This document shows, piece by piece, positions 18,284-25,966 of a stretch of DNA of 64,000 nt. The notes under the pieces were generated by a model. The model did not search any database. It was not told the origin of the DNA and saw nothing but the letters and a program-made list of their open reading frames with translations. This DNA comes from Streptomyces albiflavescens (lineage in GTDB: Bacteria; Actinomycetota; Actinomycetes; Streptomycetales; Streptomycetaceae): NCBI RefSeq assembly GCF_014645835.1, contig NZ_BMMM01000001.1, positions 1-64,000 on the forward strand. The letters run 5' to 3'. Numbering within the stretch: position 1 is the first letter of the stretch; the number at the start of each line of letters is the position of its first letter. A program made the position numbers and the translations under genes.

Positions 18284-19768
18284 ATGCCCTCCCATCTCTC
18301 TGCGGACCGCTCAGCCGCTCAGCCGCCCCAGCGCGGCACGGTCGACGCGCTCATCTCGCAGACGCGGCGGCTGCGCGGCGAGGTGGACGCCGTACGGCGT
18401 GACGCTCCCGTCGACGGCGAGGACCCTCAAGGACGCTGGCAGCGCGCGCTGTGCAATCTGGCGATGCACCAACTCAACGACCTCGACGAGCACTTGGCCC
18501 AATTGCGGGACGGACCGCCCCCCGTGCGCGTCCAACCCACAGCCGTCCCCGCCGCCCGAGCCGTGCCGGCCGCGTCCCGGCGCGGCTCGCTGCTGAGCCG
18601 GGTCGGCAGCGCCGAGTGGAACCTCCAGACGGACGAGGCCAGTTGGTCCGGTGAGCTCTATCAGATCCTGGGCCGCGACCCCGCCGCTCCCCCACTCACA
18701 CTCGACGAACTGCCGTCGGTGGTGCTCGACGAGGACCGGCCGAGGCTGACGACGATGGTCACGGACTGCCTCATCGACGCCAAACCCATCGACGGGGAGT
18801 TCCGCATCGTGCGTCCCGACGGCGGGGTGCGGACCGTGCACATGATGGGCGAGCCGGTGCTCGACGCCGACGGCAGCACCGCCTCGATGTGGGCCGTGCT
18901 GCGCGACGTCAGCGAACTGCGCCGCAGCCAGCGGACGGTGAGCGAGACCCGCGACTCGCTGCAACGCGAGCGGCACATCGCGCAGACCGAGCACCGGCTG
19001 GCGATCGAGCTGCAGGAGGCCGTGCTGCCGCCGTGGCGCGGCTCCCTGCGGTTCCCTCAGCGGGGCACGCAGACCCTGGACCTCACCGCCCGCTATCTGC
19101 CCTCGTCGACCAGCGCACTGATCGGCGGCGACTGGTACGACGCTCTCGAACTGCCCGACGGCGACACCCTGTTGAGCGTCGGTGACCTCACCGGCCACGG
19201 AGTCTCCGTGACCTCGGGCATGGCAATGCTGCTCGGCGCCCTGCGCGGCATGGCCATAACGGGCACCCAGCCGGGTCACATGCTGTCTTGGCTCAACCAG
19301 TTGCTCGACGCCTCCGTCCAGCCGGCCCTCGGCAGCGCCGTCTGCTGTCGCTACCGGCCCGAGACCCACACCCTCAGCTGGGCGCAGGCAGGACACCCCG
19401 CCCCGCTGCTGTTCCGCAACGGGACGGGGCGCGTGCTGGCAGCACCCGACGGCGTGCTGCTCGGAGCGACATCAGGTGCCGTCTACGGGCAGGCCGAGGA
19501 GAGCCTCGAAGAGGGCGACCTGCTGCTCCTGCACACCGACGGGCTGGTGCCCCGGCGATGGGGGTCCCCCCGCTCGAGCCAAGCCGAGAGTGGGGGAGAA
19601 GCCGAGAGCGCGGCAGGAACGGCGGCCGTCCAGAAGCTACTCGACCTGGCCCCGCGCTTCGACGAAGCCCGCTCAACCCAGGACTGTGTACGGATGGTTG
19701 TCGAGGAATTCGGCGAGACCGAGCGCGAGGACGATGCCTGCGTGCTCATCGCCCGGGTCGGCTCCTGA
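18284..19768 (+). CDS. PAS-domain PP2C phosphatase, SpoIIE/RsbU type
   Basis: This 494-residue serine/threonine phosphatase probably controls an anti-anti-sigma factor. Residues about 110-215 are a PAS fold (AEWNLQTDEASWSGELYQI and the following PAC segment RIVRPDGGVRTVHMMG). A coiled linker leads to the SpoIIE domain from about residue 245. Metal-binding acidic residues are seen in GGDWYDALELPDG, SVGDLTGHG and the late EDDACVLIA. The segment at residues about 425-440 (RWGSPRSSQAESGGEAES) is encoded by a copy of a Streptomyces interspersed hairpin repeat and looks inserted into a surface loop. No anti-sigma or STAS gene is adjacent. Confidence 0.88.
   Translation: MPSHLSADRSAAQPPQRGTVDALISQTRRLRGEVDAVRRDAPVDGEDPQGRWQRALCNLAMHQLNDLDEHLAQLRDGPPPVRVQPTAVPAARAVPAASRRGSLLSRVGSAEWNLQTDEASWSGELYQILGRDPAAPPLTLDELPSVVLDEDRPRLTTMVTDCLIDAKPIDGEFRIVRPDGGVRTVHMMGEPVLDADGSTASMWAVLRDVSELRRSQRTVSETRDSLQRERHIAQTEHRLAIELQEAVLPPWRGSLRFPQRGTQTLDLTARYLPSSTSALIGGDWYDALELPDGDTLLSVGDLTGHGVSVTSGMAMLLGALRGMAITGTQPGHMLSWLNQLLDASVQPALGSAVCCRYRPETHTLSWAQAGHPAPLLFRNGTGRVLAAPDGVLLGATSGAVYGQAEESLEEGDLLLLHTDGLVPRRWGSPRSSQAESGGEAESAAGTAAVQKLLDLAPRFDEARSTQDCVRMVVEEFGETEREDDACVLIARVGS
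19559..19598 (+). repeat. Streptomyces-type interspersed hairpin repeat inside the phosphatase gene
   Basis: The element runs from TGGGGGTCCCCCCGCTCGAG to GCCGAGAGTGGGGGAG. The C-rich first half can pair with the GAGAGTGGGGG end. I recall near-identical sequences scattered through Streptomyces genomes, usually between genes. Here it is read through in frame as coding sequence. Confidence 0.6.
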
Positions 19769-19782
19769 CGACGCTGTCCATC

Positions 19783-19834
19783 GGGGTCATGCCGCGACCC
19801 CGGCTCCTAGACCGACCCGTGCTGCCGGCACGGG
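19783..19834. terminator. Two hairpins between convergent phosphatase and regulator genes
   Basis: GGGGTC (19783-19788) pairs with GACCCC (19796-19801), and CCCGTGC (19816-19822) pairs with GCACGGG (19828-19834). The second lies seven bases from the regulator stop codon and is followed by a C-run, so the pair can terminate both genes. Confidence 0.6.
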
Positions 19835-19840
19835 CCCCCC

Positions 19841-21340
19841 TTACGCCCGCGCGCTGTGGCCGCCCCTGGGCTTCAGCGAGCCATGGGGAAGGGCGAATTT
19901 GATCTCCTCACGCAGGTCTTGAATCTTCGGATAGCTGGAGTACTGCCCGGTGAGCCGGTACATCTCGCGCAGCCGGTCCCAGGTGCGGTGGGAGGAGTTG
20001 GCTCCCATCGACGTCAGGGCCAGTCGCGCGTACCGGTCGGCCTGTTCGGGGTCGTCGGCGATGAAGCAGGCCGACGCGAGGGAGATGTGGTCGAAGATCT
20101 TCGACCGCTCCCGGCCGGACTCGCGCAGCTTCAGTGCCTCCTTCGCATGGCGCTGCGCGGTGGCCGCCGCGGCCGGCTCGTGTTCGGCGAGGGTGCGATA
20201 GGCCAGAGCCTGCATGCCGTGCATGTCGGCCTCGTCGAACAACTGCATCCAGCTCGGCGGAGGTACGTCACCCCGGTCGGAGACGAACAGGTCCTCCGCC
20301 TGACCGAGCGTGCGCCGCATGGCCTGGCCCTTGCCCATGGACGCCTGTGCCCAGGCCTCGATGGTGTGGAGCATGGCCTGGGTGCGGGGCAACACCTCTT
20401 CGCCGGAACCGGACTTGGCGAGCTTCATGAGGTCGAGTGCGTCGTCGGGCCGGCCCAGATGCACCATCTGGCGAGCCGCTCGGGAGAGCGCCTCCCCGGC
20501 GCGGGGCCGGTCACCGCCTTCTCGGGCCGCGTGGGCGGCGATGACGAAGTACTTCTGGGCCGTGGGCTCCAGGCCGACGTCGTGCGACATCCAGCCCGCG
20601 AGGACGGCGAGGTTGGCGGCGACGCCCCACAGGCGCCGCTGCAGATGGTCGGGGTGTCGGTAGGAGAGCATGCCTCCCACTTCGTTGAGCTGGCCCACCA
20701 CAGCCTTGCGCTGCAGCCCGCCACCGCGGGCCGCGTCCCAGGCCCGGAACACCTCGACCGAGCGCTCCAGTTCCTCGATCTCCTGCGACCCGATGGGGGC
20801 GGCCTCGTAGCGGTCGAACCCAGCGGGGTCGGCGTGCAGGGGATCGTCGAATTGGGGAGCGTCGGCCGAGAGGGCCGGATCGGTGTGAAGCCAGTCGTGC
20901 ATGGCCGTACTGAGTGCGGATCCTGCGGCGAGCGCGGCACCCGCGCCCACCAAGCCGCGTCGGTTGAGCATGAGGTCCATTCCCGTGAATTCGGTGAGGA
21001 CCGCGGCGGTTCGCTCGGGCGCCCACGGCACACCGTCGGGATGTTCCGCATTCCCGCCGCCCTGCCGCTTCCCCACGCGCCCGTGCCGGACCAGACCGAG
21101 GTCCTCGATGGTCACGACACGGCCGAGACGCTCGGTGAACAGAGCCGCCAGCACCCTCGGCACCGGATCGCGCGGGATCTCTCCCATGTCGATCCAACGC
21201 CGCACCCGCGAGGTGTCGGTCGCCAGTTGGGGGTGGCCCATGGCCGCCGCCTGTCGGTTGACCATCCTCGCGAGCTCGCCCTTGGACCAGCCGGCGAGGC
21301 CGAACAGGTCCGACAGGCGGGTGTTGGGTTGTCCGTTCAC
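19841..21340 (-). CDS. NsdA/NsdB-like DNA-binding TPR regulator
   Basis: The protein is about 499 residues. The N-terminus (GWSKGELARMVNRQAA, then TDTSRVRRWIDMGEIPRD) is the helix-turn-helix region of the Streptomyces NsdA type, where NsdA represses differentiation and antibiotic production. A hydrophobic helix resembling a Tat/lipid-like segment (RRGLVGAGAALAAGSALST) follows around residue 130, and the remaining 330 residues form TPR-like helical repeats. The start is taken as GTG 21340 (MNGQPNTRL), seven bases after GGGGG; the frame is open up to an ATG at 21448. It is divergent from a phosphotransferase gene. The family call is good, the specific targets unknown. Confidence 0.75.
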   Translation of the reverse strand: MNGQPNTRLSDLFGLAGWSKGELARMVNRQAAAMGHPQLATDTSRVRRWIDMGEIPRDPVPRVLAALFTERLGRVVTIEDLGLVRHGRVGKRQGGGNAEHPDGVPWAPERTAAVLTEFTGMDLMLNRRGLVGAGAALAAGSALSTAMHDWLHTDPALSADAPQFDDPLHADPAGFDRYEAAPIGSQEIEELERSVEVFRAWDAARGGGLQRKAVVGQLNEVGGMLSYRHPDHLQRRLWGVAANLAVLAGWMSHDVGLEPTAQKYFVIAAHAAREGGDRPRAGEALSRAARQMVHLGRPDDALDLMKLAKSGSGEEVLPRTQAMLHTIEAWAQASMGKGQAMRRTLGQAEDLFVSDRGDVPPPSWMQLFDEADMHGMQALAYRTLAEHEPAAAATAQRHAKEALKLRESGRERSKIFDHISLASACFIADDPEQADRYARLALTSMGANSSHRTWDRLREMYRLTGQYSSYPKIQDLREEIKFALPHGSLKPRGGHSARA

Positions 21341-21573
21341 GTCAAGCCCCCAGGTTCTCGGCTGATTTGACAGTAACCGCCTGTCAGTTGCTGAGCGACT
21401 ATTCGCCAGGGTTCGCCAGGGTGCGCCAGATGGTGTGCCAGTGGACAACGGGTGTCAGGTAGGAACGCGCCACCCCGACCCGGTTGCCCCACGGACATTC
21501 CCCAGGGTGCACCAGGGCGGCCGGGGCGGGTAGCGCAGCAACTTGCAGGCACACGAAGGGATCTGTATCGCCC

Positions 21574-22716
21574 ATGTACGCAGCATCGTCCTCCGTGTCC
21601 GCTCCGCCCCGGTCGCTGCACCCCCGCCCGGTCGGCGGCGGCCCCTACCTCGACCCCGCGCGCCCGGCGGCGGCCCCCGTGCTCGGCGCCGGCAGGGCCC
21701 GGCGCGTTCCGGGGCTCGGTGCCCAACCGCTCAGCGGGAGACTCGACTTGTCCGGCCCCCAGGGCGCGCAGCTGCGTACGGCGCTCGCGTCGGTGCACCG
21801 GATCTGCCCGGAGTTCGCTCCGGTCCAGGTGCTGCGCCGCAGCGGACGCTCCGTGCTCCTCGTCGGCACGACGGGGCGCAGCACGGCCGTCGCCAAGTGT
21901 TTACTGGACCACTCCCCCATCTGGACCGAGCGGATCCGGCATGAAATAGCGGCCTACCGCTCGTTCGTGCGGCACCGGCCGCCGGTGCGGGTGCCCCGGC
22001 TGATCGCGGCGGATCCGGACAACTGCACGCTGGTGATCGAGCGGATGCCGGGCCGGGTGGCCGCTCTGCAGCGGCATCCGGCGGAGGCCCCGCCCCGCGC
22101 GGACATCCGGGCGGCGCTGGGCGCGATCTGCCGGCTGAACGCGTGGCGGCCGCCGGCGGGGACGTTCGACGCCCCGTTGAACTACGCGGAGCGGATCTCC
22201 CGTTTCCATGAGCTGGGTCTGCTCACGGACCGGGACATGGGCGATCTGCAGAAGCTGGTGCACGGCATCGCCCACTCGGCGGGCCGGCAGGGCATGGGCC
22301 AGTTCTGTCACGGCGACGCGCTCCTGTCGAACATCCTTCTCTCACCGGCCGGTCCAGTGCTGGTGGACTGGGAGCACGCGGGCTGGTACCTGCCGGGGTA
22401 CGACCTGGCAACGCTGTGGACGGTCCTCGGGGACGCCCCCGTGGCCCGGCGTCAGATCAGCCAGCTCGCGCAGTCGGCGGGGCCCGCGGCGCGCGACGCC
22501 TTCCTGGTGAACCTGATGCTCGTCCTCACCAGAGAGATCCGTACGTACGAGACGGCGCTGCAGCGTTCGATGCACGACACGACCCCGGCGGCACCGGGAC
22601 CGGCCCACTCGGGTGCTGCGCCGTCCGGCGAGGAACAGCGGCTGTTGCTGAGGCGGCTGCACGACGACTGCCAGTTGGCCCGTCGGGCCGTTCGAGCGGC
22701 GGTCGGCACTCGCTGA
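21574..22716 (+). CDS. APH-fold phosphotransferase
   Basis: The protein is about 380 residues with a kinase-like fold of the aminoglycoside/choline phosphotransferase superfamily. The catalytic loop is [13 protein letters not shown] (HGD-x-x-x-x-N) and the metal-binding aspartate is in [10 protein letters not shown]. The first 60 residues are Pro/Arg-rich and probably disordered. The start ATG 21574 has GAAGGGA 12 bases upstream. The substrate cannot be deduced; a role in antibiotic resistance should not be assumed. Divergent pairing with the NsdA-like regulator suggests a shared control region at 21341-21573. Confidence 0.8.
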   Translation: MYAASSSVSAPPRSLHPRPVGGGPYLDPARPAAAPVLGAGRARRVPGLGAQPLSGRLDLSGPQGAQLRTALASVHRICPEFAPVQVLRRSGRSVLLVGTTGRSTAVAKCLLDHSPIWTERIRHEIAAYRSFVRHRPPVRVPRLIAADPDNCTLVIERMPGRVAALQRHPAEAPPRADIRAALGAICRLNAWRPPAGTFDAPLNYAERISRFHELGLLTDRDMGDLQKLVHGIAHSAGRQGMGQFCHGDALLSNILLSPAGPVLVDWEHAGWYLPGYDLATLWTVLGDAPVARRQISQLAQSAGPAARDAFLVNLMLVLTREIRTYETALQRSMHDTTPAAPGPAHSGAAPSGEEQRLLLRRLHDDCQLARRAVRAAVGTR

Positions 22717-22726
22717 CGGGGACGGA

Positions 22727-22766
22727 GGTCCGCGGTTGCGCCAGGGACAGGGGCGCACCGCGGACC
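22727..22766 (+). terminator. Strong hairpin after the phosphotransferase gene
   Basis: GGTCCGCGGT followed by GCGCC pairs with GGCGC followed by ACCGCGGACC, around a loop near 22743-22750. It begins 11 bases after the stop codon. The remaining interval up to 23010 is the promoter region of the amidase gene and holds no gene. Confidence 0.7.
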
Positions 22767-23010
22767 TTCGTCGTGTCCGGCACCCCTTCCCCGTGCGCCG
22801 TACCCGAGCGTCCCCCGTTCGGACTATTGGTCCACTCCACTGACGCGCCGCAGGCCGGGTGACCGCCGCCACGAAAATCCCTTCACCCACCGCTGACGTG
22901 GGAAATCGCCTGTCTCTGGGCATGATTGACGGATCGTCGGAGAGCGGGTACCACTGACCACGATCGGCCCCCGCACGCCCCAGCACGCTCGACCGTCCCA
23001 GGAGGCTGCA

Positions 23011-24990
23011 TTGCGAGGAACCGCCACCGACCCCAACGCCACCGCCGGGCACAGACGGGCGCGCAGAACCGCGGGAGCCGTGGCCTCCGCTGCGCTGCTC
23101 CTGCCGTTGCTCGGCGCGGCCCCGTCCGGCACCGCCCCGCAGGCCTCCTCCGCGCAGTTGCAGCGGGCCTTCGCCGACGCGGCAGCCGAATACCACGTGC
23201 CGCAGAGCGTCCTTCTCGCGGTCTCCTATCTGCAGTCCCGCTGGGACGCGCACGCCGGTGCCCCGAGCGTCAGCGGCGGCTACGGCCCCATGCACCTCAC
23301 CGACGCCCGTACGGCGATCGTCGAGGCACCGCACCACAGCGAGGGCACCGAGGACGCCCGCGGTGACAGCTCGCGTGCGGCCCTCCTTCCCGACACGAAG
23401 GTGCCGGAGAACTCCGAACTCCCGGCCCGGCTCAAGACATTGCCGAAGGCTGCCGAGCTCACCGGCCTCTCGGCGGAGCAGCTGCGTACGGACGCGGCCG
23501 CGAACGTCGAGGGCGGCGCCGCGCTCCTCGCCGCCGCGCAGCGGGACCTCGGCGAGCCGCTGAGCGACGACGCGGCCGACTGGTACCGGGCGGTGGCGCG
23601 CTTCTCGGGCGCGGATGACAGCGCGACGGCGGCGACGTACGCCCATGACGTGTACGACGTGATCCACGAGGGCGAGGAGCGCTTCACCGACGCCGGACAG
23701 CAGGTGGCGCTCGCCGCCCAGCCCGAAGTGAGCCCCGACATGGCACAGCTCCGGCGGGTGGGCCTGCGTGCGGCCTCGGCCGATGGCACGGAGTGTCCCG
23801 AGAGCGTGGCCTGCGAGTGGATTCCGGCTCCGTACGAGGAGTTCGGCGAGGGCGACTACGGGAACCACGACCTCGGCGACCGGCCCGTCTCGCAGAGCAT
23901 CAAGTACATCGTCATCCATGACACCGAGGGCACCTGGGACGGCGTCCTGAAGCTGGTCCAGGATCCGACCTATGTGTCGTGGAACTACACCCTGCGCTCG
24001 ACCGACGGCCACATCGCCCAGCATGTGAAGGCCAAGGACGTCGCCTGGCACGCGGGCAACTGGTACATCAATGCCAAGTCGATCGGCCTGGAGCACGAGG
24101 GCTTCCTCGCCTCGCCGGACGCCTGGTACACGGAGGAGATGTACCAGGCCTCGGCGCGGCTGGTGAAGTACCTCGCCAAGAAGTACGCCATTCCGCTCGA
24201 CCGGCAGCACATCCTGGGACATGAGAACGTGCCCGGCCCGACGGCGTCGAACATCCCCGGCATGCACACGGACCCGGGCCCGTACTGGGACTGGCGGCAC
24301 TACTTCACACTGCTGGGGCACCCCCTCCAGCGCACTACGCGGCAGGCCGGCGGGCTGGTGACCGTGCTGCCCGACTTCAACAAGAACCAGCCGGTGTACA
24401 CGGGCTGCGTCACCAAGGGCGAGCCCTGCGCGGCGCACGGCTCCGGCGAGGTGCGGCTCTACTCCCAGCCGGACGAGACGTCACCCCTCATCCAGGACAT
24501 CGGTCTCTACCCCAAGGGCGACGCCTCGACCATCGACGTGAACGATGTCGCCTCGCGCGTCTCCACGGGGCAGCAGTACGCGGTCGCCGACCGCGACGGT
24601 GACTGGACGGCGATCTGGTACCTGGGCCAGAAGGCCTGGTTCAAGAACCCGGAGAAGCAGCCGACGGCGGTCAACGCGTCGGGCTTGGTCATCACGCCCA
24701 AGGACGATCTCAAGGAGATCCCCGTCTACGGGCGCGCCTACCCGGAGAAGGAGGCCTACCCGGCGGGTGTGCCCGTCCAGTCGGTCTCACCCCTGCCCTA
24801 CAAACTCCTCGCGGGCCAGAGGTACGCGGTCGGCGACAAGGTGCCGGGTGAGTACTTCTACGCGCCGACCTTCGACACCGCACCGCACAGGGTCGTGATC
24901 GGCAAGGACATGTACTACGAGATCCAGTTCGGTCACCGGGTGGCGTTCGTGCGGGCCGCGGACGTGAAGGTGATGCCGTCGCAATCGTGA
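23011..24990 (+). CDS. Secreted N-acetylmuramoyl-L-alanine amidase (Amidase_2)
   Basis: This 659-residue peptidoglycan hydrolase starts at TTG, fixed by GGAGG at 23001-23005 five bases upstream. A signal peptide with Ala/Leu-rich core ends near residue 48. Residues 50-240 resemble a lysozyme/transglycosylase-like domain (SVLLAVSYLQSRWDAHAG, GGYGPMHLTDA) but have Gln where an active transglycosylase would have the catalytic Glu. Residues about 285-435 are the zinc amidase: IVIHDTEGTW (first His), HAGNW, SIGLEHEG, and HILGHENVPGP with GMHTDPGPYWDW (further zinc ligand and catalytic residues). The C-terminal 220 residues contain SH3-like repeats (GQQYAVADRDGDWTAIWY) that probably bind the wall. 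Confidence 0.9.
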   Translation: MRGTATDPNATAGHRRARRTAGAVASAALLLPLLGAAPSGTAPQASSAQLQRAFADAAAEYHVPQSVLLAVSYLQSRWDAHAGAPSVSGGYGPMHLTDARTAIVEAPHHSEGTEDARGDSSRAALLPDTKVPENSELPARLKTLPKAAELTGLSAEQLRTDAAANVEGGAALLAAAQRDLGEPLSDDAADWYRAVARFSGADDSATAATYAHDVYDVIHEGEERFTDAGQQVALAAQPEVSPDMAQLRRVGLRAASADGTECPESVACEWIPAPYEEFGEGDYGNHDLGDRPVSQSIKYIVIHDTEGTWDGVLKLVQDPTYVSWNYTLRSTDGHIAQHVKAKDVAWHAGNWYINAKSIGLEHEGFLASPDAWYTEEMYQASARLVKYLAKKYAIPLDRQHILGHENVPGPTASNIPGMHTDPGPYWDWRHYFTLLGHPLQRTTRQAGGLVTVLPDFNKNQPVYTGCVTKGEPCAAHGSGEVRLYSQPDETSPLIQDIGLYPKGDASTIDVNDVASRVSTGQQYAVADRDGDWTAIWYLGQKAWFKNPEKQPTAVNASGLVITPKDDLKEIPVYGRAYPEKEAYPAGVPVQSVSPLPYKLLAGQRYAVGDKVPGEYFYAPTFDTAPHRVVIGKDMYYEIQFGHRVAFVRAADVKVMPSQS

Positions 24991-25030
24991 TGGCCTGGGC
25001 CGGGACCGATGTACGCGGTCCCGGCCTCTG

Positions 25031-25365
25031 CCGTCAGGTGCGGTCGGGGAACCGGGAGGCCGGTGTCATGGGTGCGGGCCACGGTCTCCCGGATCAAGGA
25101 GTGCCGGATGACGTACCCGTCCCGCGGACCACGACGAGTTCCCGTCCGACCAGCGTCTTCACGGCGGCCCGCAGCGCGTATTCGGGCAGGGCACCGACAG
25201 CGCCCAGGACGTCGTCGGTGAACTCGCCAGCCGCGACGACGAGGGCGGACCGCACCTCGCACGCCGGCTCAGGCAGGCCTGCCATGCGCTCAAGCGGGAG
25301 GGTCCGCAGATCGCTGTCCGGCGCTTCGTCGGCGCTGCTCAGCGCCTCGACGAGCAGGGGGCCGT
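25031..25365 (-). pseudogene. Frameshifted fragment of a LuxR-type ATPase regulator
   Basis: On the minus strand one frame reads GPLLVEALSSADE, LPLERMAGLPEPACEVRSAL and ALRAAVKTLVGRELVVVRG, the helical arm after the ATPase core of large LuxR (LAL) regulators. Near 25116-25125 the match jumps to another frame as DGYVIRHSLIRETVA, the conserved RH-x-L-I-R-E segment of the same family. There is no ATPase motif upstream and no helix-turn-helix downstream, so only the middle of such a gene survives. It starts at the stop codon of the next gene upstream and has no ATG until 25285. The assignment rests on short motifs. Confidence 0.5.
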
Positions 25366-25863
25366 TCAGCCCTGCTGGAAGAGCTCCGCGGGCAGGGGCT
25401 TGAGCAGCGCGTACAGGTCGTCGGTGATGGGACGGTCCCAGGCGGCGATGGTCACCAGGACATTGTCACTGCGGTCGAACTGCACGCACGAGATGCGGGT
25501 CTCGGAGAGCTTGAGACGGCGCACGATCATGAGGTTGTCGCCCTGCATCACCGGCATGTCCTCGGTCCCGGTGACGGTGACCTCCTCGTCGTTCTCCAGC
25601 GCGAGCAGCAGCTGGGCCACCTCGAAGGGGACCTCCCCCTCGGCGACGTCACGGGCCGGGGAGCCCTCCGGCAGATTGCCGATGATCATCGCGGGGCCGC
25701 GGCCGCCGAACAGGTCGTAGCGCAGGAAGACGCCCTGGCAACTGCCGTCGGGGGCGGGCAGCAGGCCCGCGCCGAGATTGCCCGGCCAGTCGCCCGGATC
25801 CATGGCCAGAACATCGAAGTCGGGCCCGGCGGGCGTGGCGCTGCGGCGGCGGAGGAAGGACAT
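25366..25863 (-). CDS. Conserved actinobacterial protein of unknown function
   Basis: This 165-residue acidic soluble protein starts MSFLRRRSATPAGPDFDVL. It has no signal peptide, membrane helix or cysteine-based motif apart from two single cysteines. The order of short strands (GVFLRYDLFGGRGPAMIIGN, EVTVTGTEDMPVM and RISCVQFDRSDNVLVTIAAW) suggests a compact beta-rich domain. I do not recognise a family with a known function. It lies 103 bases downstream of the large LuxR-type regulator on the same strand and may share its transcript. Confidence 0.7.
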   Translation of the reverse strand: MSFLRRRSATPAGPDFDVLAMDPGDWPGNLGAGLLPAPDGSCQGVFLRYDLFGGRGPAMIIGNLPEGSPARDVAEGEVPFEVAQLLLALENDEEVTVTGTEDMPVMQGDNLMIVRRLKLSETRISCVQFDRSDNVLVTIAAWDRPITDDLYALLKPLPAELFQQG

Positions 25864-25966
25864 GCCGCAATGGTACGTGCACAGGCGTGAACCGGGCCCC
25901 GGGGGCGCCCCGTCGGAGCGGCCAGGAGATGGCTGCACCCCCTGTGTGGAGGACAGCCGGCCCCGG

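Noticed and set aside
21574..22716. Aminoglycoside resistance function for the APH-fold protein (and likewise 39982-40878)
   Set aside because: Only the kinase fold and catalytic motifs are visible; these families have many unrelated substrates, so no resistance role is claimed.
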